From NCBI GenBank assembly GCA_008694505.1, contig VZDJ01007754.1:48170309-48234308 (forward strand): DNA of 64,000 bases. The letters are read 5' to 3'. This DNA comes from Cyanoderma ruficeps (taxonomy: Eukaryota > Chordata > Aves > Passeriformes > Timaliidae). The notes beneath the pieces are model-generated. The model was not told the origin of the DNA. It did not search any database and worked only from the letters and a program-made list of their open reading frames with translations. This document shows positions 26,301 to 35,957 of this stretch, piece after piece. The first letter of the stretch is position 1; every line of letters starts with the position of its first letter. The position numbers and the translations under genes were made by a program.

Positions 26301-27744
26301 AGAAATTGAATAATCATTTCACCATTCACTTCCATATAACCAATTACTTTAATACCTTTTTAGTATTTATTCTTTTTTCACAAGCAGGAAAATATCCCAG
26401 GCTAATGAAGCCCTCTCATCCTTCCCTCCAAGCCAAGCTGAAATTTGGACACCCCATCCCTGGAAGTGTTCAGGGCTGGATGGAGCATTGAGGACCCTGG
26501 TCTAGTGAAAGGTGTCCCTGACAAGGGCAGGGAGGTTGGAACTGGAAGATTTTCAAGGTCCTTTCCAACCTAAACCCTCCTATGATTGTTTTATTCTCCA
26601 CCTTTGAACAGCTCTGTCATACTTTGTAGCTTTCTCAAACCAAACCTGTCCTGTTTGTAATGGAAGGGTTAACAAAACAGCCAATATCTGAGATGAAACC
26701 TTTCTGTGGATTTACGTCATGCCAGGTTTCACTTTATCTGCCTTGCTAAAGACATTAAATGGTGAAAATTTCTCTCTTTTTCAGCAATTTACTCTCTTTC
26801 CAAGACATCTATTCTTTTCCCCACCAGACGTTGCATTTAAGAGATGCTTTGCATTGAATGCTTTCTCTGCCTTTATTACTCATCTGGCATCATGACATTT
26901 CCTGGCAGATCTTCCCAGTCTCTTTTTGGATTTGGCTGCCCTAAGTAATTCTGCACTGCTTGCAAAGTCTGCCACCTCACAGTTCCCTCCTCTTCACCAG
27001 GTTGTTTAAGAGCTTGTTGAATACCACACATCCCTGTGCAGCTCCACTGCTCGAAAAACTCAGTGTTTATTCCTGCATTGTGTTTCCTTTCATTATTAAT
27101 CCATGACAATACCTTTCCCCTCATCCCACTGCAGCTCGTTCGTGTTAAAACTCCAGCTTAGACTATAATTTAAAAAAACAATCAGCCTTGTCTCCATTAC
27201 CCAACTAGTCACTTAATAGTCACCTTTCCTCTAAAGCTTTGCCACTAAGACACTTTTAATCTGAATTGACTTTGAGACTCAGGCACGTGAAACGTGAATT
27301 GGTGGTAAACCAACAACGTGATAATTTGTATTTAGTTCTGGAAGTTAAAACCAGCTGCTGATACTGAGTTTTTTACAGATGCACCCTCAAAAGCAGTCCC
27401 AAACAGGAGGAAGAGAAGAACAAGGAGAGGGAGAAACTGAAAGAGGGTGGCCTTCCCACCTCCTCCCCACCCCACACACTGCTCAGTCCTTCACACTGAA
27501 GCACACTTTAAATCATCAGATCATGCAGGCTTGAAATGCAAACATCCCCCTGCCAAACAGCTCAAACAATCCCACTCTGTCACTGCTCAGGCTGAACTCA
27601 TCAGCAAAGGCCATTTCCATCACATTAAAATTATTTCCCTTATTTTGTCCATGCTGGCTCATCTCAGGGTTACGAACATGTCCTACCTGGCAGCGAGGCA
27701 GTCAGGATGAGGGGAAGTAAAATAGATTTCTGGAAGCTCTCCAT
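11290..27744 (-). CDS. IGSF5: IGSF5 (JAM4) gene span: seven coding exons, 3' end not in window
   Basis: Junctional adhesion molecule of the immunoglobulin superfamily; in mammals it sits at tight junctions of epithelia and kidney glomerulus and binds the scaffold MAGI-1. Seven minus-strand exons (27687-27744, 21767-22087, 20758-21066, 16549-16677, 16048-16072, 12565-12677, 11290-11366) all have AG/GT borders and matching phases (1-1-1-1-2-1-0), giving 1,032 nt or 344 residues without a stop. Layout: signal peptide about 1-20; Ig domain 1 with Cys46/Cys110; Ig domain 2 with Cys150/Cys205; membrane segment about 241-265; cytoplasmic tail containing STYQNEVRK (274-282) and ASLPP (321-325), both recalled from mammalian IGSF5. 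Mouse and human tails continue for about 30 more residues to a C-terminal PDZ ligand; no such exon was found down to position 1. Lies downstream of B3GALT5 on the same strand, as in human. Confidence 0.93.
11367..12564 (-). other. IGSF5: IGSF5 intron between exons 6 and 7
   Basis: About 1.2 kb, AT-rich, containing the poly(T)/N tract at 12.2 kb. Confidence 0.8.
12164..12206. repeat. Poly(T) with assembly N
   Basis: About 40 T with two interrupting Cs near the start; N at 12,193. True length unknown. Confidence 0.9.
12565..12677 (-). CDS. IGSF5: IGSF5 exon 6 (cytoplasmic tail)
   Basis: 113-nt exon, phase 2 in and phase 1 out. The acceptor is TTTTTTAG before 12677 and the donor CCAG/GTGAGT is at 12564. 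It encodes RKVSAEKKKDGELESRQ and then NGSENLGYIPEEL, matching the charged mammalian stretch that ends GNENSGY or GKENYGY. Tyr306 is at the place of that conserved tyrosine. A second good donor (CTG/GTAAGT) lies 14 nt downstream (exon end 12551), but its phase does not fit exon 7, so 12565 is preferred. Confidence 0.88.
13390..13698 (+). mobile_element. CR1 fragment
   Basis: Sense copy: GGGCTCTGCTCCCAAGGAAC, GGTTGGACATCAGGAAGAA, GGGCTGCCCAGAGAGGTTTG, ending CCAACCTCAATGATTCCATG. Confidence 0.9.
14156..14202. repeat. A-rich (CAA)n stretch
   Basis: AAGG, ten or more A, then AACAAAACC and (CAA)n. Simple sequence. Confidence 0.85.
15279..15500 (-). mobile_element. CR1 fragment
   Basis: Antisense copy beginning TATAGAATAGCTCGGGTCGG, with CTTAAAGATCATCTCACTCC and TATCTAATCTAAACCTGCCC; ends at the CpG-rich patch. 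Confidence 0.88.
15500..15860. other. CpG-rich patch in an IGSF5 intron
   Basis: About 360 bp with dense CpG (for example GGCGGCGGCGGCAATCGCCC and CACCGTCGTCGTGGGATCGG) in otherwise AT-rich DNA, starting where a CR1 fragment ends. Open frames here lack recognisable domains. It could be an internal promoter or a GC-rich relic. Confidence 0.5.
16048..16072 (-). CDS. IGSF5: IGSF5 exon 5 (25-nt microexon)
   Basis: A 25-nt exon between a pyrimidine-rich acceptor (CATTCTCAG) and donor CAG/GTAAGT. It enters in phase 1 and leaves in phase 2, adding GSTYQNEV plus two bases of Arg281. The motif STYQNE followed by [IV]RK is recalled from mouse IGSF5, so this microexon is very likely real despite its size. 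Gene predictors easily miss it, and skipping it would shift the frame. Confidence 0.9.
16549..16677 (-). CDS. IGSF5: IGSF5 exon 4 (transmembrane segment)
   Basis: 129-nt phase 1-1 exon; acceptor TTTAACAG before 16677, donor AGAG/GTGAGT at 16548. It encodes residues 230-272: an acidic juxtamembrane stem (ENDYSEDN), about 25 hydrophobic residues starting WVIVLAVVLSFLG, then a double Cys and a basic stop-transfer stretch (RCCLKRR). Mammalian IGSF5 has a much longer cysteine run at this place; here only two Cys are seen. Confidence 0.93.
17523..17665 (-). mobile_element. CR1 fragment
   Basis: Antisense 3' end: ATAGAATCATGGAATGATTT, GGACCTCAAAGATCATCC, CCATGGGCAGGGACACCTTC. Lies in the IGSF5 intron between exons 3 and 4. 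Confidence 0.92.
18761..18812. repeat. Perfect 26-bp tandem duplication
   Basis: The unit that starts GTTCCATGAAGTGTTTAGAG and ends TGAACA is present twice head to tail (18,761-18,786 and 18,787-18,812) with no mismatch; it lies in the IGSF5 intron between exons 3 and 4. Confidence 0.97.
20758..21066 (-). CDS. IGSF5: IGSF5 exon 3 (second Ig domain)
   Basis: 309-nt phase 1-1 exon. The acceptor is TCCCGCAG before 21066 and the donor GCGG/GTAAGTG is at 20757. It encodes residues 127-229: a VNGSLLI start like mammalian VMGTLNI, first Cys150, PDITWM with Trp163, a LTLTPTDTEVLTC strand with Cys205, and QNATVTIIF at the end of the domain. The usual DxGxYxC signature is weak, as it is in mammalian IGSF5. 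Sequons are at N128, N135, N143 and N217. Confidence 0.95.
21767..22087 (-). CDS. IGSF5: IGSF5 exon 2 (first Ig domain, V-like)
   Basis: 321-nt phase 1-1 exon, the classic layout of one Ig domain per exon. The acceptor is CTCTCACAG before 22087 and the donor CAAG/GTGTGT is at 21766-21765. It encodes residues 20-126: GPENATVLAGSEARFNC around Cys46, Trp52 and Trp57 in the core strand, and DSGRIEC (104-110) with the second Cys. Sequons at N33, N45 and N84 suggest glycosylation. The stretches GPxNATVL and FTSELIIHNAQLSDSG resemble the recalled human and mouse IGSF5 first domain closely, which is the main basis for naming the gene. Confidence 0.95.
25769..25787. repeat. (AATA)n microsatellite
   Basis: Four AATA units in the intron between IGSF5 exons 1 and 2. 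Confidence 0.85.
26445..26597 (+). mobile_element. CR1 fragment
   Basis: Short sense 3' end: CCCCATCCCTGGAAGTGTTC to TTCCAACCTAAACCCTCC. Confidence 0.88.
27687..27744 (-). CDS. IGSF5: IGSF5 exon 1 (signal peptide), coding part
   Basis: ATG at 27744 opens MESFQKSILLPLILTASLPG, a typical signal peptide: short polar start, hydrophobic core, small residues near the end. The exon stops at 27687 before a strong donor (CCAG/GTAGGA) in phase 1, which fits the phase-1 acceptor of the first Ig exon at 22087. The reading frame stays open upstream, but the hydrophobic leader argues for this Met. A possible acceptor (CCTGCCTCAG) at 27766 would leave only about 21 nt of 5' UTR in this exon, with a non-coding exon further up. 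The transcription start is not identified. Confidence 0.85.
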
Positions 27745-29729
27745 TGGAGCATTCTCTCCTGGTCCCTGAGGCAGGAAGCCACCAGTGGTCACTGCATACT
27801 TGAGGAGAAGCTGAAGGACAGAACTGCTGGAGAAACTCGGGAATGAGCCGCTGCTTTGGGTCCTGTGACAAGGGTGACTTTGTGTGACCTGTATCACCAG
27901 CAAAGGGAAAAGATTAAATGAGGGAGGGTTTGGAAGCAGAGCAGAATCTTTCCTCAAATGACACAGAGGAATTTTTTTCAGCAGAGAAACCTCCTCCTGC
28001 AGACCTGACATTCCTCAGTCCCTCCTGGCTGTTACAACATTCCTCCTTCAGCACTGACAGGGCCAGGGCAGCTCCAGCTGCATCATTAAAGTTACTTGTG
28101 AGCAACTGGGAAAAATAATTCTCTGAGCTGCTGCACTTGTGAGGATGAGAAACATCACATCTCCTCCCAGCATCCCAGACTGAGCCCTCAGAAAGGCTGA
28201 TAGTGCAAAAAAGGTTCCCAGAGTTATTCCTCAGAACCTGAGAGTGCCTCCTATACCCCACAATAAACCACTGTGGTCAGAAACAATACACAGAGCCTGG
28301 GTGTGAGACACCACCTTACTTCCCAATTTTCTGCTTTTTCAGTGTTTGTGGTTCACTTGTGAGATATTATCCTCCTCCCCTTCTAAATATGTGGGAGAGG
28401 CTTTGACTGCGCTTGGTTTACAAATTAATTCCTCATCTGGGCGACTGAAGCTTACCTTTGTGAAGGGGACCTGGGCCAGAGGATGTGGTTTTGTGGCCAG
28501 ACCGAATTTCTTGTCAGGAAAGTGTTTCTGACTCCAGGGGTGCTCTTTGTGCCAGCACTGTGCATGAACACTGTACATAAAGTGCCAGCACAGAGACACC
28601 CTGGGTTTCCTGCTCAGCTGCAGCACCAGGAGGTTCTGTTCCCTGCCTGGAATTTGGCAGGTTCAGCCGGCACTTTTGATCCACATTTTCACGTTTTTCA
28701 AGCTTTCAGTTTACCTTGGGAACCTACAGGACAGCTCTGTCAACTTATCAAGCCAAACCTGTGGGCTGATTTCTTCACCTGCTAGTTCAAATGCCGGTTT
28801 GGGTTTTTTCCTAGTGCGTTCTGAAAGGTTTTGGGTCTTTTTAACCTCCACATTTTATGTGTGGAGGAGTCCCCAGCAAGCAGGTGGGGAGGAAAGGTCA
28901 CTGTGCACAGCCTGGAGGGATTACTCCTTGTTCTGTCACCGTGACAGCTCCCTGCACACAAACAAACCAGGACTACAGGAGCTGGTGTCATCTGTCATAT
29001 GAAATGAAACAGCCTGAATAAAGCACCAGGAAACAAACCCAAAACACAGGGCTGGGTCTTTTTCCAGGAAGCTGTGACGCCAAGCAGGATTTCCAGCCTT
29101 CATATCTTCACTGACAAACCCAGCTGCACCAAAGCAATCTGAGCTGGGCAAAGTTTTACACGGTGAAGAATAAACTGGTGAGAATATTGTGCCAAATTCA
29201 AGACAAAAATCAGTAAACAGCCTGGGGTGAAGTAGAGCAAGACAGGAAAGGGAGGGATCTATGATATTTTGTTTTACTTTGTTTCAAAATGGACTTTTAC
29301 AGGGTTGGGAAATGTTATCTGAGCCCCAGATGAAACAGCATATTTTGGCTGACAAAGAATTAAATGTCTGGGTTTGTTTTGGGCTGCTTTTGCTCTCTCT
29401 GCTGGTGACTCAGGTTGCCAGTGCTGCCCTGAGCCTGCTCCCTCCCTCATCCACGACACAGGCAGGGGATAAAAACAATAATATCGCCCCAGAGGAATGG
29501 CAACTGCACCCAGAGAGGGGCTCGGATGTTTGTACAGCCCACAACAGACACCTACCCCAAATGCCAGGAAGCAGAACAGGAGACAGAGCCACAAAACACT
29601 CCTGCCACCCCAGGGCAGGCTCCCTGCTAAGACAGGAGCAGGGAAAAGGGTTAAATCATCTTTCAGCCCCTGGCTCCGTCTGCTGGGAAACAAATCAAGG
29701 CTGCCGAGGGGTTTACCTGGATCACATCC
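27745..29729. other. Region upstream of IGSF5 exon 1
   Basis: Should contain the IGSF5 promoter or 5' UTR; no clear TATA box or first exon resolved. Confidence 0.5.
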
Positions 29730-30460
29730 CTGGTGCTGAGATTTCTCCCACCGCTTTCCCTCCGGCGACAGCTCCGGCTCACGCTGCCCACGCAGGAGGC
29801 TGGAGGCGATCCCAGCCAGGATCCTGGGCCAGCCCTCCCCTGCTGTCCCAAGGAAACGTCCCTCAGGTGTCGGGGACACTGTTCCTGAGGAAAGGGAGGC
29901 TGTTCCGAGCTGTCCCTCAGCCACAGGCCGTGCCTGGCACTGCCCCGTGACACGCAGGGATGGCCTCTGCCTTCCTCCGCCCTGTCGCCTGTCAATGTTT
30001 AACCCGGCCCGGGAGGAAGTGAGGCACGGCCGGTGACACACGGAGCAAACTTCACACCGCCCCAGCCCAGCTCCACACCGCCCCAGGACAGCTCCACACC
30101 GCCCCAGGACAGCTCCACACCGCCCCAGGACAGCTCCACATCGCCCCAGGACAGCTCCACATCTCCCCAGGACAGCTCCACATCGCTCCAGGCATCTCCA
30201 CATCGCCCCAGCCCGGGTTCACACCGCCCCAGAACAGCTCCACATTGCCGGAGCCCGGCTCCACATCGCCCCAGGACAGCTCCACACCGCCCCGGCCCCG
30301 TTTCACTTCGCCCCAGCCCGGCTTCACATCGCCCCGGCCCGACTCCACATCGCCCCGGGCCGGCTTCATACCGCCCCAAGACAGCTCCACACCGCCCCAG
30401 GACAGCTCCACATCGCCCCAGGACAGCTTCACACCGCCCCAGGACAGCTCCACATCGCCA
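29730..30460. other. GC- and CpG-rich block including the minisatellite
   Basis: CpG-dense sequence starts near 29,730 (ACCGCTTTCCCTCCGGCG) and runs into the 21-bp array. It lies about 2 kb upstream of IGSF5 exon 1, so it may be a promoter CpG island for IGSF5, but no first exon was resolved in it. Confidence 0.5.
30050..30459. repeat. 21-bp GC-rich minisatellite, about 19 copies
   Basis: Tandem unit CGCCCCAGGACAGCTCCACAC (21 bp) with point variants, nearly all in register; CpG at almost every unit. Because 21 is a multiple of 3 it reads as an open repeat on both strands (STPPQDS on plus, SWGDVEL on minus), which explains the long ORFs without any gene. Confidence 0.95.
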
Positions 30461-30461
30461 A

Positions 30462-30535
30462 GTGTGCAAGGACCAGGTGTGCAAGGACCGGGTGTGCAAG
30501 GACCGGGTGTGCAAGCACCCAGGTGTGTGAGCACC
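30462..30535. repeat. 15-bp minisatellite, about 4-5 copies
   Basis: The unit GTGTGCAAGGACCGG starts two bases after the 21-bp array ends; three near-exact units are followed by two diverged ones (GTGTGCAAGCACCC, GTGTGTGAGCACC). Confidence 0.9.
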
Positions 30536-30549
30536 ATGGTGCCGGGAAC

Positions 30550-30812
30550 GGCTGTCCCCTGTTGCAGTGACACAGGTGAGCACCACGGTGCCACTTTCCC
30601 CTGTTACAGTGACACAGGTGTGTGCAGTGGTGCCTGGCGCTGATGTCCCCTGTTGTAATGACACAGGTGAGTGTGGTGGTGCCGATTTCCCTGTTACAAT
30701 GACACAAGTGAGTGCAGTAGTACCAATTTCCCCTGTTATACTGACACAGGTGAGTGTGACAGTGGCTGGCACTGATGTCCCTCTTGTAATGGTGTAGGTG
30801 AGTGTGATGAGG
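30550..30812. repeat. About 40-50-bp tandem repeat with splice-donor-like core
   Basis: Five to six diverged units, each containing CCCTGTTnnAnTGACACAGGTGAGTG or a variant, alternating between shorter (about 42 bp) and longer (about 50 bp) forms, the longer with TGGC(A/G)CTGATG. CAGGTGAGTG is a consensus donor splice site on the plus strand and recurs in most units. Confidence 0.8.
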
Positions 30813-31134
30813 CTGGAGCATATCCCACTGTTAAAGTGCCTCCGGCAGCGTGGCAGAGAGCAGAAGTGCCTGTGCCAGCCGTGCCCCTGCCAGTGGTCAC
30901 TGTCACCCACAGCTGGGTGGGTCACCAACAGGGTCAGGGGCTGAGCCAGGGCCGAGGAGCATCCAGGGTGCCCAGTTTGCAGCTGGAGGAGATGGGGCAG
31001 GGCAGGAGGTAAGGCTTTGTAAGAGCTGTGGTGTAAAACTTTTCAGGTAAATTTTCTGCGTGTAAACCCAAGGTGCCTATCCAAGGACAAGGGCAGGGGT
31101 GGCTCAGGCTGTGGCTTCACTGAGGAGCATCAAA

Positions 31135-31350
31135 GAGTCACAGAATCAGTTGGGTTGGAAAAGACCTTTGAGATCATCAAGTATAAATGTTTGCCCAAAC
31201 ATCACCCTGTCAACCAGACCAGAGCACTGAGTGCCACGTCCAGTCTTCCATTAAATGCCTCCAGGGACAGTAACTCCAGCTCTCTGGAAGTGCTCTCCAG
31301 TGTTTAATCACCCTTCCTGTGAAGAAATTCCTCCTGATGGCCCCAGGAGA
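31135..31350 (-). mobile_element. CR1 fragment
   Basis: Antisense copy: GTCACAGAATCAGTTGGGTT, CACTGAGTGCCACGTCCAG, TTAATCACCCTTCCTGTGAA. Confidence 0.9.
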
Positions 31351-32839
31351 CTGAGGAGGTTGAGTGTGCTCCCTGCTGTCTCATGAGATGTTCTTACAGC
31401 CTTTGTCTTCCTCCAAGAACTTCATCCTGCATTTTATGCCATTGTTGGTCAGTGAGTTGAACTGATGTGACATATCAGGTTTTTTATGATGAGTCCATCT
31501 GCCAGGAAGCTTAAATTGTAAAAAAGGGATGTAAAACTTCCCTGAACTGTATTTCCTACTAAGCACTGTAGCAGTAGCAAATAGAAACTAATGCCACGGT
31601 GGCTCGAAGTGGAAAAGTTTGGTTCAGCAAAGGGAAATGAATTATTCAGTTTGGGGAAACCGCGAGAAATTTCTGAAAATAAATTTTTAAAACTTTGCTT
31701 CATTGGAAAAAATATCACCTTGACTTGTTAAAATAGCTATGAAAGCTGCAGGAAGATTTTTTTTTTGATCAGTTACAATTTTTTGCTACTATTTCCTTGA
31801 CTTCACAAACCTTCTTTTTTAAAGTCTCAAATCTCACACTCTTGTTCCACTGATTTAAATAACAGTATTCTTGAAACGCCTTCCATACAGGTGTGTCCGA
31901 ATAAAACTAGAGCAAGAAAAGGGATAAATAACATCTAAGGAGCACATTCCATCTCTGGTTGCCCAAGCAAGAGAAGTGCAGAAGGTTAAAAATGAATTTT
32001 CAGCTTGAATTAATCAAGACAACGCTTCATAAAAATGCTTTGGAAAGGATAATTGCTGCTTTTAAAGCTTCTGCAAAGCTATCATTTGGCACTGCTGAGA
32101 AGAGATTGGCTCTGTCATCTCTAATTGCTCTTCAGGTAGGCTTAAGCTGCTCTGAGGTTCGTGCCCCTCCCCTCAAGTGCAGAGAGGACAAAATCAGTTG
32201 TGTTGGAAAAGACCAGCGTGTGCATTGACATTTTATTAATGATTAATTACTGCCCTCATTGGCTCCTTCCTTCCTTTGGCTTTCCTAATGAGCCATGGTG
32301 TTGGGATGAGTAAAACCCTGGGTTAGGATGGAGTGGGGTAAGAGGGGGTGAAGTGTCTGAGTCCCCAGCGTGGATGCACAACGTTACCCATGCTCATGAT
32401 GTTCAAAAGACCAGGTCCTAAGTTTGCCAGCCTGATTTTAATGGAAAAGCAGCTTGGTCATTTTGTGAATCACCAGCCTGCACACCAGGCAGAGTCCTAC
32501 CTCCCACTCCTCTTCCCCTAGACTCTTCTTTCCATTTTTTTTTTCCTCTTTCTTCTGCCGGTGAGTAGGAGGATTTTTCACCCTTTTTTTTCCTTCCCAA
32601 CCCCTCCAAACCCATTTCTGGATGGTGTGTACACTGTGGACTCCTAAGCAACCCCCCACAATTTTTGTTCTGGGGTGTGTGAGGCTGGATCATATGTCTG
32701 CACAGCTTGCTGTGCAATCCCACGCAAGGAGCTCTGAGGGAAATGGACTTGCTGGGATTTGCTCAGTGAAACCTTCTGTCGCTGTGGCCACTGGGGCCAC
32801 AAGTGCAATTTCTGTTTCCCCTGCAGGAGAATGGGACAA

Positions 32840-33118
32840 ATTGTCACGATGGGAATGGCTTCAAACTGACAGAGAGTTGGTTTGGATTGGATATTAGGAA
32901 AAAAAATTCGTCCCTGGGAGGGTGGGCAGGCCCTGCACAGGGTGCCCAGAGCAGCTGTGGCTGCCCCTGGATCCCTGGCAGTGTCCAAGGCCAGGTTGGA
33001 CATTGGGGCTTGGAGCAGCCTGGGACAGTGGAAGGTGTCCCTGCCCATGGCAGAGGAGTTGGAACTGGATGATCTTTAAGGTCCATTCCAACCCAAACCA
33101 TTCTGTGATTCTGTGATA
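32840..33118 (+). mobile_element. CR1 fragment
   Basis: Sense 3' half: TTGGATTGGATATTAGGAAA, GGATCCCTGGCAGTGTCC, ending CCATTCTGTGATTCTGTGAT. Confidence 0.92.
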
Positions 33119-35046
33119 GAAAATAAACAGCATTTAGACACCTTCATCTGTAAAATCACCAGGCCCTGCAGGTCCGTGCTGTATTTTGGCTTATTTAGCT
33201 GAGTCAAAGAAAATATGATCAGACTCTGTGAGCACTAGAACAGCAGAGAAGAGCCACTTACTGATTAAAGCTGATTTGAGGTCGGTGCTAGAAACAGGAA
33301 TAACATTCTTCACTTCTTCATGAAAATGGGCTTGAAAGGAGGTTTGACCATTACAAGGATTTTGAGAAATGGTTCCCTATCAAAGAAATAAATGTTGTTT
33401 TCTCTCATGAAGAGGAAGGGAATTGAAATCCCTAGAAAAGACAAAGGCAGGGGAAAAGCTGCCCATGAGATTGAATGAGCTGTCTCTATCGTGCTGCCTG
33501 TGGGATGCTGCTCTCCAGTAGCAAATCAGGCCAAAGAGATGCTGAGCCATAACTTTTCCAACTCTGCCTGTTTTTTTCCTCTCTTCCTCTGCTCTTCCTC
33601 CTTTCCTCTACTGTTCTCCAAAATATCTGGTGCTTTGAAGGGTGTTTCTCATTCAAAACAGATTTTATTGGTGTTTGCTGTAGGAGTCTAAGTGAGACAG
33701 ATCCCTCTCTGTCTCTGATGAGTTTTTTAAAATCTTTTAATTAGTCTGTTAGTGTACTCACATTTTTCCTTTATCAGAAGCTTAGAGGAAAAGCTCTGGA
33801 AATAACAGGGCTGGGTCATTTCCTCTTGGTATTACTTTTGTAAACATTGAGATGCATTTTCCCCCATTGTCTCCCTCCTTATTTTTACTCTAAAAGAGTC
33901 TGAAAGATTAGGCTGCAAAAGCAGCTGAAACCAATCCACCAGGTTGGTTCCCACTGGTCTGAGGAATCCTGCAGGCTTTATCTCTTTCCAAGGAAGTCAG
34001 GTAATCTTTACCTTGATGTGAAGAATCATGAAATTATGCTATGCCATGATAAATTCTCAAAACCCTTGTAACACCAATTTAACTCATCTGATTTTTTCCT
34101 TTCATTTCTTTATATATATTTTTTTAACTTGCTGATTATAATAAAGCCACAGCTCTTTGCAGAATTTCTGTGGGCCCTTAATGAGGAAAGCTTTGGACAT
34201 AATCTTCTCCCAGACTTTCACACCCAGGAGGCCACAGGATTAAACACTTTTTCTGGCACAAATATCCTCGCAGTTTTTATTTGACCTGAATAAATCTGCA
34301 CAACTGGAATGTTGTTCTCCAGTCCTTTCCTGCCAGCACTCCTTGTGAACCACATTCCATGCTTCCCCCTCGCCAGGTGTATTTCTCCTCTCCAGCACTG
34401 GAACCAGTGAGTTGTGGCTGGAAAAATGAAAATATCATCATTCAGGGCAGGTAGATGAAGACATTCATCACGGAGCTCAGGCAAGATGAAGTAACAAAGT
34501 TTATCACACAGTGACAGAAGATGCAGCTTTGGTGCTGTCAGAGGGAGTGTAAATCTGAGAAGGAAAATTTTTAATACATCAGTTCCCCTGGCAACATTTT
34601 CTTTAGCTTTAGAAATGTTTTGTCTCTGATTCAAACAGCTTTAATTGCTCTGGTTATCCTTCACTTTATTCTAAAGAGCTTTTCAATGCGTGATAATGTG
34701 CCAAGGAAAGGGAAACATCTTTCCCTACACTCATAATCATGATTGCATTTTTCATTATTGCTTAAGGTCATGCTTTTTAGACTCTTCCTGAGGCTTACAT
34801 GGAAAACCACATTCTTCAAGGAGTTCACACAAAGTGCAAATCTATCCAGAGCTCCTTTAAAACTGGTGCTCAACACCTGTCTCTAGCAAGCACTAGTGAG
34901 TCCAGCTCTGGGCACATCAGATGAACAAATGAACAGCTTTGTCAGAGGAATGCACACACAGACACTGTGTCCAGGGCTCCAAATCCCACAGGACTTCCCA
35001 GGAAACTTCCCATGGGACTATGGAATTAAACCCCTTCTCACACAGA

Positions 35047-35106
35047 TCACACAGAATTGCTGGGGTTGGAAGGGACCTTTAAAGTTCATCTTGTCCAACA
35101 CCCCTA
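35047..35106 (-). mobile_element. Short CR1 3' end
   Basis: About 60 bp antisense: ACACAGAATTGCTGGGGTTGG then CTTTAAAGTTCATCTTGTCC. Confidence 0.75.
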
Positions 35107-35569
35107 AGCTTTTCTTATTTCCCTGATGATTTTGCAAGGGCTGCCAGCTATGAGAAACATTAATACTCACACCTCTGAAAACAGAATATTAATGAGTACT
35201 CCCCAATCCCCTGACCCACGGGGATGATCCAGAGTGGCACTGCCATGATGAAAGAGCAGATTGTTACCAGAATAGTAGGTGTGGTATTGGGAGAGCTGTT
35301 TTCCTTTTGCATTTTTGTGAAATATATCCCTATGACTGACATCTTGCTGCTCCCTTTGGGCATTCAGTTAAGATCACCAAGTAGAAATGGCAGGGTTATA
35401 TTTTTTTTGGAAATCAGTATCTCCTCTTCACTGTGTTTGTGATACCAGGTCAGTGACTGAAAGTTGCCCTTTTGTAGTGAGGCTCTGGCAGAGATGGTTT
35501 CAGATATTCAGTTTCTCTTCTGCTGTTTTTTGGCTTTCTGCTCTAGAGCAGCAGTGAACTTTACTTTGA

Positions 35570-35957
35570 TATTCAGGCTGAGAGAGTTGGGGCTGTTCAG
35601 AGAAATCTCCAGGGAAACCTTATTGGACTTTTTCATTATCTGAAGGGGCTACAAGAGAGCTGGAGAGAGATTCCTTACAAGACCTTGTACTGATATGACA
35701 AGGGGTAATGGCTTTAAACTGAGGGAGAGTCAGTTTAGATTAGATATGAGAGAGAAATTTTTTACAGTGAGTGTGAGGAAAACCACAACAGGTTGTCCAG
35801 AGAGGTGGTGGATTCCCAATCCTTGGAAAACTTCAAGGCCAGGCTGGACAGGGCTCTGACTGAGCTGAAAATGTCACTGCCCATGGCAGTGGGGGTTGAA
35901 CTGGATGACCTTTAAAGGGTCCTTTCAACCCAACCACTCTGATTTCATGATTCTGTT
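35570..35957 (+). mobile_element. CR1 fragment
   Basis: Sense copy of a less GC-rich subfamily: GGCTGAGAGAGTTGGGGCTG, TTTAGATTAGATATGAGAGA, ending TTTCATGATTCTGT. Confidence 0.9.

Larger units (their letters stand above)
22088..27686 (-). other. IGSF5: IGSF5 intron between exons 1 and 2
   Basis: 5.6 kb, the largest intron; one CR1 end and simple repeats. No coding signal seen on either strand. Confidence 0.85.

Noticed and set aside
29274..30928. Two 309-codon minus ORFs and a 165-codon plus ORF over the GC-rich block
   Set aside because: Openness comes from 21- and 15-bp repeats and GC-rich sequence on both strands; no non-repeat domain.
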